A stretch of DNA of 64,000 bases from Paenibacillus sp. yr247 (GTDB lineage Bacteria; Bacillota; Bacilli; Paenibacillales; NBRC-103111), in assembly GCF_900103825.1 (NCBI RefSeq), contig NZ_FNIF01000001.1, forward strand, positions 124,001 to 188,000, given 5' to 3'. Positions 45,715-54,005 of the stretch are shown piece by piece. Each line of letters begins with the position of its first letter. Position 1 is the first letter of the stretch. A model generated the notes under the pieces. It saw only the letters and a program-made list of their open reading frames with translations. It was not told where the DNA came from and did no database searches. The position numbers and the translations under genes are program-made.

Positions 45715-46629
45715 ATGACCCAAAACGTAGGAATGGAATCACAGGTGACTGACGAAAAAAGAATCGTTTTTCTTGGGGACAGTATCACAGATGAAGGGAC
45801 GTTTATCGCTTTTTTGGATACTTGTTTGCAACAGCATACGCCCGAGAGTAATCTTACATTCATTAACCTTGGCGTAAGCAGTGAAACTGCCTCTGGATTA
45901 ACTGAGCCCGATCATCCATTTCCGCGTCCATGTATCCATCAACGATTAGAAAGGGCACTGCAAGAAAGCAAACCGAATTGGGTTGTTTTGGGGTATGGAA
46001 TGAATGATGGCATCTATTCTCCATTTTCCATAGAAAGGTTTCAAGCTTATCAAGAAGGTATTCTTGAAGCCATTAGTATCATACGTCAAAGCGGGGCAAA
46101 AGCCATCGTTATGACGCCCTCGCCATTTGATCCCGAATCAATGAACGCAGAGGTTCTTATGCCTTATGGTCAGGAAGCTTACAGTTACATGGCTCCATAT
46201 GCTCTCTATAATAATGTGCTTAGAAGCTTTGCTAATTGGATACTAACTTTGGATCAAACTGCGGATGAAGTCGTGAATATATACGAACCGCTTCTTCAAA
46301 ATAGCGAACAAGAACGTAAGATGAACCCTGGCTATCGTTCTGGTGACGGTATCCATCCCAATTCAGGGGGCCATTGGATCATAGCTAAAACGTTATTAAG
46401 TCGTTTATTTCATGTTACCTCGGAGCAGATACCAGATTTCGTAGAACAACCAGATAAATCGCAGTTATTTCAGTTGATTTTGCAGCGGCAAATGTTGTTA
46501 AGCTCGGCATGGAAAGAACATGTAGGTCATACCAATCCTAATAAAGCGGAAGCTTTGCCACTGGAATTAGCCTTGAGAAAAGGCGAAGAGATCACAAAGC
46601 AAATTCGGATGATCGCTGCGAAGTTATAA
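45715..46629 (+). CDS. SGNH/GDSL family hydrolase (probable carbohydrate esterase)
   Basis: ATG 45715 is preceded by AAAGGAGAG at 7 nt; GTG 45712 is in frame but less well placed. The 304-residue protein has block I VFLGDSITDEG (Ser23), block II with LGVSSETASG, block III with GYGMNDG and block V DGIHPNSGGHW (Asp211, His214). There is no signal peptide, so it acts inside the cell. Relatives remove acetyl groups from imported plant oligosaccharides. Its operator places it in the same candidate regulon as the GH95 fucosidase, and deacetylation before fucose removal would make sense (inference). Confidence 0.87.
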   Translation: MTQNVGMESQVTDEKRIVFLGDSITDEGTFIAFLDTCLQQHTPESNLTFINLGVSSETASGLTEPDHPFPRPCIHQRLERALQESKPNWVVLGYGMNDGIYSPFSIERFQAYQEGILEAISIIRQSGAKAIVMTPSPFDPESMNAEVLMPYGQEAYSYMAPYALYNNVLRSFANWILTLDQTADEVVNIYEPLLQNSEQERKMNPGYRSGDGIHPNSGGHWIIAKTLLSRLFHVTSEQIPDFVEQPDKSQLFQLILQRQMLLSSAWKEHVGHTNPNKAEALPLELALRKGEEITKQIRMIAAKL

Positions 46630-46634
46630 TTAAA

Positions 46635-46647
46635 TTCATACATGATA
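46635..46647 (+). promoter_or_regulatory. GntR-type operator before the dehydratase pseudogene
   Basis: TTCATACATGATA differs by one base from the copy at 44127. It lies 25 bp before the pseudogene's ATG, with AAAGGAG between. Confidence 0.55.
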
Positions 46648-46671
46648 TATGATATTAAAGGAGAAAATGAG

Positions 46672-47286
46672 ATGAAAATAACAAAAGTTGAGAGTTTTAT
46701 TCTGCATGTTCCGTTGAATCCACCTATTACTGATGCCATTAATTCACCAACTCATTGGGGACTGCCCGGTGTATGAATTTTCACAGATGAAGGTATTACA
46801 GGCTATGAATATACGGGGACTTGCGCTAACGGAGATAAGTTGATCACGGATACGACGGAAGAATCTTTGAACCCAGATGATATCCTTGGACATAAAAAAC
46901 TCGCGGATGCTTTAAACGTGCCCATCGCGCTTGGCGAGCATGTCTACAATAAGTATGCATTCCGTGATTATATACACGCCGGAGCCGTTGAATATGTTCA
47001 AGTAGACTGCACTCGAGTAGGAGGCATCACGGAATGGCTTCAGGTTTCAGGTCTTGCTGCAGCATATGATTTGCCTATCGTCCCGCACGTTGGTGATATG
47101 GGACAAATCCATCAACATCTCGTTGCATCAACGCAGAATGCGCTTATGCTGGAGTACATTCCGTGGATTCGTGATATTTTCGTTGAGCCAGCTACCGTTA
47201 ATAATGGGTACTATGTCCTTCCACAAATGCCGGGAGCATCCACGGAGGTCATTCCGCAATATTTTGACAAGTACCGGGTAAAGTAG
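46672..47286 (+). pseudogene. Enolase-superfamily sugar-acid dehydratase, broken
   Basis: ATG 46672 (AAAGGAG upstream) opens KITKVESFILHVPLNPPITD, a normal mandelate-racemase/muconate-lactonizing N-terminal domain, but TGA at 46774 interrupts it after LPGV, where the family has Trp. The frame continues (IFTDEGITGYEYTG) and then jumps from GDKLIT to SLNPDDILGHKKLADALNVPIALGE, omitting most of the barrel with the catalytic Lys and the first metal ligands. The C-terminal part (VQVDCTRVGGITEW, VPHVGDMGQIHQHL) is intact. The nearest functional types are fuconate, rhamnonate or galactonate dehydratases. About 204 of some 370-400 codons remain. Confidence 0.75.
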
Positions 47287-47295
47287 AGGGGACAT

Positions 47296-47336
47296 AAGCC
47301 GCTCTTAAGCAGAACCTCACTGCTTAAGAGCGGCTT
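47296..47336 (+). terminator. Strong rho-independent terminator
   Basis: A perfect 16-bp stem (47296-47311 with 47321-47336, starting AAGCCGCTC) has a 9-nt loop and is followed by TTTCC. It ends the GntR cluster. Confidence 0.85.
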
Positions 47337-47462
47337 TTTCCACGCGTTGACGAACCAAGCGGACACAATGCTGGATTATGCCGAGCGGCAAGGGAATATG
47401 GACGCATTGATCGAGGAGATGGTACATTTGTTTTTCTATGGGATCGCTAACACCCCTCATCA

Positions 47463-47481
47463 GACCGGTTAATAACCGGTC
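47463..47481. promoter_or_regulatory. 19-bp perfect palindrome
   Basis: GACCGGTTA-A-TAACCGGTC is a perfect palindrome in a region with no secure gene. It contains the ACCGGTT core shared with the operators at 21983-22142, but its flanks differ. It may be an operator or part of a decayed gene. A 64-codon minus-strand frame (47317-47511) covers it but has no usable ribosome site. Confidence 0.3.
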
Positions 47482-47557
47482 ATAAAATGGTAATGTTGAA
47501 TAATAGGACATCCTCCAAGGACTTTATTATCTACGGTTGGATCGGGTTCGAGAAATG

Positions 47558-47600
47558 AAAAAGCTAAGTTGGACCTTATTACGGTCTAACTTAGCTTTTT
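47558..47600. terminator. Bidirectional terminator
   Basis: An 18-nt arm (47558-47575, starting AAAAAGCTAAG) pairs with 47583-47600 (ending TTAGCTTTTT) with one mismatch. A- and T-runs at the ends let it work in both directions. It lies 10 bp beyond the 3' end of the hydrolase pseudogene. Confidence 0.75.
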
Positions 47601-47609
47601 GGGTTTGAG

Positions 47610-48502
47610 TCAGTCTCTGCTGGCTTCGTAGATTTTTTGGGCCAGCCGCTTAGGATCCGTTTTGGCTGTGGAGATATGATCCCCATGCGCTTTGATGAGT
47701 CGGAACAAACCCAGTCGGCTAGACATATGGGGATGCCAGCCAAATCCTTCGCCTTGCGGAAGCGCGTTGTCTTCTGTCAAATAGAGATAGCTTTTCGGCA
47801 CATTGAGACCATAAAATTTTTTAAGATCCAACTTTTCGAATAGCGGTTTTGCTGGTTCTGGAGTAACTTGATTATAGATTTGTTGAGCCAAACTTAAACT
47901 GGCCAGATTGACGAAGGTTTCGCGAAAGAGCGGAAATGGCAGCATGATCGTATCATCTTTAGAACTTTCTCTAAGCTGTTGAAATGCTTGTTGTGTCGGA
48001 GGAGGAAGTTCATCGGTGACCGATTGCCCATCTTTCAAAACAAACGCATTAAGGAATACGAGCCGCTTAATACGATCAGAGACAAGTTCCGCGACTTTCT
48101 GAATCAACGAACCGCCGAAACTATGTCCGACGAGTATGACCTTACGTAAATTCTTCGAAGTAATGAAATCGGAGATGCCTTGGGTATTGTAGCGTGAGTC
48201 ACCGCTTTGTTCGGGTCAGCGCCATGTCCAGGATATTCAGGTGCATAAACGGTATGCCCATGTTTGCGTAATTCCGCAGCGATGCCATTCCAGTAGCTGG
48301 CGTCGGCCCATGAACCGTGAATGAGAACAAACGTAAGAGGCTGTTGCTTTACTCGAAGTTGTTCTTCGTCCCAAAGCGCATCTTGAGTTGGATAAGATAA
48401 CGGCCAGGGTTGAGCATAGGGGGGATAACTAGGGGACCAACGCAAGTCGGATGGATAGGCTTGCCCCCAGTAATAGGGCCAGTTAGAATGTTGAAAAGTC
48501 AT
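47610..48502 (-). pseudogene. Alpha/beta hydrolase, frameshifted
   Basis: The N-terminal frame (start ATG 48502, AAGGA 9 nt upstream) encodes FVLIHGSWADASYWNGIAAEL and PEYPGHGADPNKAVTHATI, then runs out of frame near 48180. The correct sense resumes in another frame with GISDFITSKNLRKVILVGHS, then FGGSLIQKVAELVSDRIKRL, and continues to a stop at 47610. The nucleophile Ser in GHSFGG lies in the second frame, so the first-frame product lacks it. The C-terminal His is in HGDHISTAKTDP. Joined, it would be a ~297-residue cytosolic hydrolase of the salicylate-esterase-like group. A single-base indel or a sequencing error would explain it. Confidence 0.7.
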
Positions 48503-48574
48503 GTTCATTTGTCCTTTCGTATCTAGATGTTTCAATGTATGCCCAATTTTCCCGATAGGTTCGAGTCTAGATAC

Positions 48575-48626
48575 GAACAAAAAGCCTGCCATCATCCCAA
48601 GGGGGATAAAGGAAGGCTTTTTGTTC
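48575..48626. terminator. Bidirectional terminator at the end of the NMT1-type ABC operon
   Basis: GAACAAAAAGCCT (48575-48587) pairs perfectly with AGGCTTTTTGTTC (48614-48626), with an inner ATCCC/GGGAT pair. It ends the minus-strand operon 15 bp beyond the binding-protein stop codon. Confidence 0.8.
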
Positions 48627-48640
48627 ATTATGAATATGAT

Positions 48641-49675
48641 TTATTTAGCTTTATCAACAAATTCAGTCGTATACGTTTGATCTAATTTAATGCCCGCATC
48701 CTTTAATTTTGGATTAATTGCGGTCAATACCTCCAGTACTTTTTGCGGTGCATCGGCAGGCATTTTTCCATCGACTGAGAACATTGGCAATGTACCTTTA
48801 AGCGCAGTCAGATACATATCTTTATCGCCGGCATAGTATTCCTTCGGAAGCTTATCAGCAATCTCCTCAGGCTTATGCGTATTGATCCACTTCAACGTCT
48901 TCACAAAAGCATTTGCCAAATGCTGCGTAACATCGGGGTGCTGCTTGACATAAGAGTTCATCATATAAAGAGAAGTTGACGGGTAATTTCCGCCTAGAGC
49001 TTGCTTCGTTCCTTCAACGGTGTTCATATCCACAAGCACCGAAGCTATATTCTTAGAAACTAAGAGAGACACGGTTGGTTCCGTTGTGACCGCAAGATCA
49101 ATGTTCCCTTGCTGCATGGCAGCTATCAACGTTTGCCCTGCTCCGACAGGGATTGGCGTATAATCCTTGCTAGTATTGCCGCCCTTCGTAACTAAGTAAT
49201 TCGCCAAGAAATTGGTGGAAGAACCGAGGCCCGTAACTCCGATCGTGTGGCCTTTCAGGTCAGGCAAGCCTTTGATCTGATCCTTTAATTTATTGGAAAC
49301 CATGAGCCTTTCACCTGGGATTCCTGCCATTTGCACGACGGATTCAAGCGCTTTGCCTTTGGACTGCATATCAATGGTATGGTCGTAGAATCCGCCAACG
49401 CCTTGGATTTCTCCTGCAATTAATGATTCCTCCGCAGATTGCCCAGCTGCTTCATTAACCAGTTCTACTGTAAGACCCTCATCCTTAAAATAACCGAGAT
49501 TTTCCGCCAATTTATAAGGCAAATAGATGACTTTTTCCAGGCCGCCAACCATAATCGTAACTTTAGGCATCGTTGCCTTACTCGAAGCTTGCTGAGAGGA
49601 TCCGCAGCCTGTTGCAAGCATCGCGAGTAGGGCCATACTGGAAATACCGATTAGAATCTTTTTGTTTCTTTTCAT
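48641..49675 (-). CDS. NMT1/SsuA-type solute-binding lipoprotein
   Basis: ATG 49675 is preceded by AAAAGGGG; an upstream in-frame extension to 49732 lacks a ribosome site. The 344-residue lipoprotein has the lipobox LATGC (Cys24) and an NMT1-like fold: PYKLAENLGYFKDEGLTVELV, GVTGLGSSTNFLANYLV and QGNIDLAVTTEP are family landmarks. Such proteins bind alkanesulfonates, nitrate, taurine, thiamine precursors or aromatic acids. It is the last gene of an ATPase-permease-binding protein operon. No metabolic gene in the operon identifies the ligand. Confidence 0.9.
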   Translation of the reverse strand: MKRNKKILIGISSMALLAMLATGCGSSQQASSKATMPKVTIMVGGLEKVIYLPYKLAENLGYFKDEGLTVELVNEAAGQSAEESLIAGEIQGVGGFYDHTIDMQSKGKALESVVQMAGIPGERLMVSNKLKDQIKGLPDLKGHTIGVTGLGSSTNFLANYLVTKGGNTSKDYTPIPVGAGQTLIAAMQQGNIDLAVTTEPTVSLLVSKNIASVLVDMNTVEGTKQALGGNYPSTSLYMMNSYVKQHPDVTQHLANAFVKTLKWINTHKPEEIADKLPKEYYAGDKDMYLTALKGTLPMFSVDGKMPADAPQKVLEVLTAINPKLKDAGIKLDQTYTTEFVDKAK

Positions 49676-49706
49676 GTTTATACCCCTTTTCAAATGAGTT
49701 ATATTA

Positions 49707-50561
49707 TTACTGGCGAACATAGCGCCACGCAATAAACCTTTTTTCTAGCTTATGAACTGCCCAGTTCGCAGCTAGTGCCGTTATCGAAAGCAGCACCATT
49801 CCCGCAAAAACACCAGCTGTGTCAAAAGCCCCCTGTGCCTGGGAAATTAAGAACCCAAGTCCTTTGGTAGATCCGATGAATTCTCCGACAACAGCGCCTA
49901 CAAGCGCAAAACCGAAACTCGAATGCAAGCTGGAGAGAATCCAGGTTAATGCCGAAGGAACAATCACATGTCGGGCAAGCTGCCTGTTATTGGCGCCAAG
50001 CAGTCTAGCATTGTTAACCAGATTTTTATCCACCTCTCGAACTCCTTGGAAAGCGTTGAAGAAGACGATGAAGAAGGTCAATGTCACCCCTAGTGCGATT
50101 TTAGAAGGCATTCCCAGTCCAAGCCACAAAATAAAGATCGGAGCGAGGACAACACGCGGAAGCGCATTCAACATTTGGATATAAGGGCCAAGGACGACAG
50201 AAAGCAGTTCATTTCTTCCTAGAATGTATCCGCCAAAAACACCCAAGGTCACACCAATAATAAAGGAGAGAATGGTTTCCTCAAATGTTACGATAAAATG
50301 GATGTACAAGGGGCCTTGGCTTGTTCCCTCGGTAAACCAGTTAACAATGTGCAAGAAAATTGCAGACGGACTTGAGAAAAAAAACTTATCAATGATTTGT
50401 TGATCGGCTAGAAATTCCCAAGAGCCAAAAATGACGATAGCCAGAAGAATTTGCAGCGTCAGATTACGGATTCTGATTTTAAAAGCATGTTTGCGAAGAT
50501 CCCTTTTTCTTGCATTAACTTCTTCCTGAGAGTTACTGCTTATTGCTGATATTGTGTGCAT
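49707..50561 (-). CDS. ABC permease, SsuC/TauC type
   Basis: The 284-residue membrane protein has about six helices. It begins with a basic N-terminal region and ILLAIVIFGSWEFLADQQII. The EAA-like loop is VDKNLVNNARLLGANNRQLARHVIVPSALTWI, typical of the BPD_transp_1 permeases for nitrate, sulfonate and taurine. The start overlaps the ATPase gene by 29 bp, which indicates translational coupling. A later in-frame start cannot be excluded. Confidence 0.9.
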   Translation of the reverse strand: MHTISAISSNSQEEVNARKRDLRKHAFKIRIRNLTLQILLAIVIFGSWEFLADQQIIDKFFFSSPSAIFLHIVNWFTEGTSQGPLYIHFIVTFEETILSFIIGVTLGVFGGYILGRNELLSVVLGPYIQMLNALPRVVLAPIFILWLGLGMPSKIALGVTLTFFIVFFNAFQGVREVDKNLVNNARLLGANNRQLARHVIVPSALTWILSSLHSSFGFALVGAVVGEFIGSTKGLGFLISQAQGAFDTAGVFAGMVLLSITALAANWAVHKLEKRFIAWRYVRQ

Positions 50562-51384
50562 AGCTAATCATCACCTCATCACGTAAATCATTCCAAATTT
50601 GTTCGTGCAGTTTCATGAAAGCCGAATCAAAACGAATCTCAGCAACGTTTCGCGGTCGCGGTAAATCGATTTTGTAGTCACCTTTGATCGTCGCAGCAGG
50701 CCCTGCACTAAGCACAACAACCCGGTCACTAAGGGCAATAGCCTCTTCTAAGTCATGTGTGATGAAAAAGACAGAGGCGGACGTTTCCTCCCAAATCTTC
50801 AGAAGCTCGTTCTCCATGAGATGACGCGTGTGGACATCAAGTGCTGAGAAAGATTCGTCCATTAGCAGAATCTGCGGCTGTACAATCAGGGTTTGAGCCA
50901 AAGCCACGCGCTTTCTCATCCCGCCGGAAAGTTGATGGGGATAATACCCTTCAAATCCTTTGAGCCCTACGATCTCAATCCATCTCCTTGCTTCTTCGTA
51001 GGCTTCACCTTTATCTGTTCCTCTTAAACGTAAACCCAGGGACACATTGTCAATGACCGTTTTCCATGGGAATGCGTTTTCAGTTTGAAACACGCAAGCG
51101 GCAATTTTATTAATGCCTTGGAGCACTTGATCTTGAATTCGGATACTGCCCTTGGTTGGCGATTCGAATCCGGCAATGAGACTTAAGGTCGTTGATTTCC
51201 CGCAACCAGTTGGTCCAACAATCGCAACAAATTCGCCCTTTCCTACCGTCAAATTGATATCTCGAAGGACGGTGTGAACTTCGCCGGACGGTTTCAGAAA
51301 TTCTTTTGTAACCCCTTGCAATTGTATCATTGGCTTTGCAATTACTTTTGCTTCATAACGAACGGGTACCGTCTCTAGGTTCAT
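50533..51384 (-). CDS. ABC transporter ATPase, SsuB/TauB type
   Basis: The 283-residue ATPase has Walker A GPTGCGKST, the Q-loop CVFQTENAFPWKTVIDNV typical of the nitrate/taurine group, the signature LSGGMRKRVALAQ, Walker B LLMDESFSALD and the switch His in FITHDLEEAI. It is the first gene of the minus-strand operon, so the promoter lies in the 178-bp divergent region shared with the sensor kinase. That region carries a cre-like site. Confidence 0.92.
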   Translation of the reverse strand: MNLETVPVRYEAKVIAKPMIQLQGVTKEFLKPSGEVHTVLRDINLTVGKGEFVAIVGPTGCGKSTTLSLIAGFESPTKGSIRIQDQVLQGINKIAACVFQTENAFPWKTVIDNVSLGLRLRGTDKGEAYEEARRWIEIVGLKGFEGYYPHQLSGGMRKRVALAQTLIVQPQILLMDESFSALDVHTRHLMENELLKIWEETSASVFFITHDLEEAIALSDRVVVLSAGPAATIKGDYKIDLPRPRNVAEIRFDSAFMKLHEQIWNDLRDEVMISYAHNISNKQ

Positions 51385-51415
51385 TCTTGCTGCCTCCTGA
51401 CGCTTGCTTATTATT

Positions 51416-51429
51416 TGATAACGTTTACA
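51416..51429. promoter_or_regulatory. Perfect-match cre candidate in the divergent ABC/kinase region
   Basis: TGATAACGTTTACA matches every defined position of TGWNANCGNTNWCA. It lies 32 bp upstream of the ATPase start and 134 bp upstream of the kinase start, so CcpA could repress the ABC operon by blocking its promoter or leader. Confidence 0.55.
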
Positions 51430-51562
51430 ATGTTGAGTATAGTTGATCTACAAGTAAGCGTATACATTGTGGCAAAAAGTTCATTATGCGCAATAAAATT
51501 AGTTTTCACAATAAAACCAACGGATAGAAATCGAGGTGCGCCAGGTGCAAACGAGGAAGCCC

Positions 51563-53155
51563 ATGACCTTAAGATCGAAAATCAACATTTTAGTTTTATT
51601 GAATATTTTGTTTGTTTTGTTATTAGTTTTGTCCGCGATTTCCTACATTACAATTGACAGGAAGTTTAAAGAAACAGGTGATCAAGCCCTGTTCCTGGCA
51701 CAAACAATTGCTGGACTGCCCGAAGTCGTTCAAGCTCTTCATCAGCCAAATCCATCATCGCTCATTCAGCCCCTTGCGGAAGAGTTACGAAGCAAAACAA
51801 AAGCCGAATTTATCGTCGTCGCCAATATGAATTTAATCCGATTCAGCCATCCTAATCCCAATAAAATAGGAGAGCCTTTAGACGGAGAGGATGCAGCCAT
51901 TGATCAAAAAGTACTGCATGGTGAAGAGATTCAATCCACATCTGGAGGAAGTCTCGGACTTACGATCCGTGCAAAAACACCTATATTCGATGAAAGTCAC
52001 CGTCAGATTGGACTTGTATCCGTTGGTTTTCTTGTTGAAAATATTTGGAAAGACATTTACAACATACTATTGAAAATTGCTATTACCGGAGTTGTCGCCC
52101 TGCTTGTTGGCCTCTTCGGCGCTTATTTGCTTTCCGGACATATCAAAAAGCAGATTTTTAATATGGAACCCAATGAAATAGCGTTTATTACACAGGAGCA
52201 AGCGGCTATTTTGAATTCTATTCGAGAAGGAATAATCGCCATTAACAGTGACGGCAAAATTACGACCTGCAACCTAGAAGCCAAGAAGATATTAGACATG
52301 GAGAACTTGCAAATGAATGGAAGGGATATTAGTTCCATACTTCCAACATCCCGCTTATTGGAAGTGCTTGAAGGAGGAGTCGTTCACAGGGATGAACCCA
52401 TGATCCTTGGAAATACGCTAGTGATTACTAATCGTCTGCCCGTACTTTCAAAAGGAAAAATCATTGGCGCAGTGGCCACATTTCGTGATAAATTACACCT
52501 AGACCAGATTGATGAACGGCTTGCTGATATCGGAAAGTATGTGGATTCGCTGCGAAGCCAGAGGCATGAATTTATGAATCAGCTTCATCTGATTTCCGGA
52601 TTGATCAAAATGAAAGAATATGAAATGGTCAATGAATTAATCGAACAGATTAATGAGGAACAGCAAAATCTATTGAGCTCTTTCTTATCCCAAATACATG
52701 ATCCTGCTGTTATAGGCGTTCTGATTGGTAAGATGCATCGCGCCAAGGAACTGGGCATCCAGCTGATTGTTGACTCCAAATCCGTACTTCCGGATCCTTG
52801 TCCACATCGAGATATTGTGATTACACTTCTAGGAAATGCCATTGAAAATTCACTTGAGGCCATAGCAGAAAGCCATTTAAGGGCAAATTCGAATGAAATT
52901 ATTGTAAGTATCCAAGACGAAATAGAGCATCTAACCGTTTCTATCCAAGATACCGGTCCCGGAATTGATCCAAAGCTGGGTGAAGATGTTTTTAAAGACG
53001 GGGTTTCAACAAAAGGAAGCGGGCGAGGATTCGGTCTTGCTTTGCTTACCCGTTTAATTTCGAAAGCGGGAGGCGACTTATCTATCGTCAGCTCGTCATC
53101 GGGCTCGATTTTGAAAGCCACTTTACCTAAGAAAGGAGGAGTATCGAGTGGGTAG
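51563..53155 (+). CDS. CitA/DcuS family sensor histidine kinase
   Basis: ATG 51563 (AGGAA 6 nt upstream) gives a 530-residue protein; GTG 51545 and 51536 are in-frame alternatives. It has an N-terminal helix (ILVLLNILFVLLLVLSAISY), an extracellular sCache/PDC domain (about 35-170, containing VVANMNLIRFSHPNP, typical of dicarboxylate sensors), and a second helix (ITGVVALLVGLFGAYLLSG). A cytoplasmic PAS domain follows, then the DcuS-type DHp with phospho-acceptor His in RHEFMNQLHLISGLI and a HATPase domain (DTGPGI, GRGFGLALL). It probably senses a di- or tricarboxylate. It overlaps its response regulator by 8 bp. Confidence 0.93.
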   Translation: MTLRSKINILVLLNILFVLLLVLSAISYITIDRKFKETGDQALFLAQTIAGLPEVVQALHQPNPSSLIQPLAEELRSKTKAEFIVVANMNLIRFSHPNPNKIGEPLDGEDAAIDQKVLHGEEIQSTSGGSLGLTIRAKTPIFDESHRQIGLVSVGFLVENIWKDIYNILLKIAITGVVALLVGLFGAYLLSGHIKKQIFNMEPNEIAFITQEQAAILNSIREGIIAINSDGKITTCNLEAKKILDMENLQMNGRDISSILPTSRLLEVLEGGVVHRDEPMILGNTLVITNRLPVLSKGKIIGAVATFRDKLHLDQIDERLADIGKYVDSLRSQRHEFMNQLHLISGLIKMKEYEMVNELIEQINEEQQNLLSSFLSQIHDPAVIGVLIGKMHRAKELGIQLIVDSKSVLPDPCPHRDIVITLLGNAIENSLEAIAESHLRANSNEIIVSIQDEIEHLTVSIQDTGPGIDPKLGEDVFKDGVSTKGSGRGFGLALLTRLISKAGGDLSIVSSSSGSILKATLPKKGGVSSG

Positions 53156-53831
53156 CTCATATCGTGTAATCGTCGTCGATGACGATTTTATGATCGCCAA
53201 AATGCATGGTAAATTTATAGCTTCGCAAACCGGATATGAACTTGTGGGTACGGCTTGCAATTATGAACAAGCTCTTTCTCAGGTTACGGAACTCAGTCCT
53301 GATCTGCTTCTTCTTGATGTGTATTTGCCGGATCACTCGGGAATTGATCTTGTGCGGACGATTCGCAGCCGCAATCTGCCTTGTGACATCATTCTTATTA
53401 CGGCTGCCAAAGAGCGTGAAATTGTCGAAGAAGGATTTCGACTAGGCATTTTCGACTATTTGTTTAAACCCTTTGATCTGGATCATCTCCAGAGCACACT
53501 TATTAAATATGCGCAATTTAAAACGCGGTTATCGTCCTCCGATCAATGGAATCAAGAGTCGTTGGACAACTTGAAGAAACTGCGCGCACCAGACGCAACG
53601 ACCAATCCCTTTCAAAAAGGTATCGACATTCGAACCTTGGAACGAATTAAACAATATTTGCTGGAGAGCAGTGAATTTCAAAACGTGGACCAGATTGCCC
53701 AACGAGCTGGCGTTAGCCGTTCCACCGTACGCAATTATATGACCTACCTAGTTGAAGAACATATCGTCGAAGAACTTCTCCAATATGGTACAATCGGTCG
53801 TCCTCAAAGGCTATATCGGATGAAAGCATAA
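53148..53831 (+). CDS. CitB/DcuR family response regulator
   Basis: GTG 53148 follows AAAGGAGGAG. The 227-residue protein has a receiver domain (acid pocket VVDDD, phospho-acceptor Asp in LLLLDVYLPDHSG, Thr in ITAAK, Lys in FKPFD). The C-terminal DNA-binding domain has an HTH of the CitT/MalR/DctR type (VDQIAQRAGVSRSTVRNYMTYL). Typical targets are carboxylate transporter genes. None lies directly downstream: a terminator follows, then a LacI operon that contains a BASS-type symporter 3 kb away. Confidence 0.93.
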   Translation: MGSSYRVIVVDDDFMIAKMHGKFIASQTGYELVGTACNYEQALSQVTELSPDLLLLDVYLPDHSGIDLVRTIRSRNLPCDIILITAAKEREIVEEGFRLGIFDYLFKPFDLDHLQSTLIKYAQFKTRLSSSDQWNQESLDNLKKLRAPDATTNPFQKGIDIRTLERIKQYLLESSEFQNVDQIAQRAGVSRSTVRNYMTYLVEEHIVEELLQYGTIGRPQRLYRMKA

Positions 53832-53841
53832 GACGAATAGA

Positions 53842-53875
53842 AAAGTGGCCATTGAATCAATCGGCCGCTTTTTTT
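53842..53875 (+). terminator. Terminator after the two-component system
   Basis: AAAGTGGCC (53842-53850) pairs with GGCCGCTTT (53863-53871), one pair being T-G, followed by TTTT. Confidence 0.7.
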
Positions 53876-53901
53876 ACTGGAACAAAGTGGAATTATTTTG
53901 T

Positions 53902-53960
53902 TTGACAGCCCTACATATTAACGTTAATATGTACATGAAATCATCATATTAACGTTAATA
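53902..53960 (+). promoter_or_regulatory. Promoter with two LacI-type operators
   Basis: TTGACA (53902-53907) and TAATAT (53925-53930) are 17 bp apart. The perfect 18-bp palindrome CATATTAACGTTAATATG (53914-53931) covers the spacer and -10 box. A second copy, TATTAACGTTAATA, lies at 53947-53960. The centres are 31 bp apart, close to three helical turns. The LacI gene directly downstream is the likely binder. Confidence 0.75.
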
Positions 53961-54005
53961 CAGCAGCTGATGCAGTGCCTGCCAGAGTACACAGAGGTGA
54001 GTAAA

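Noticed and set aside
47317-47511. 64-codon minus-strand open frame
   Set aside because: Its Shine-Dalgarno-like GGAGG touches the ATG, the 3' end runs through a strong terminator and it contains a perfect palindrome. No family recognised.
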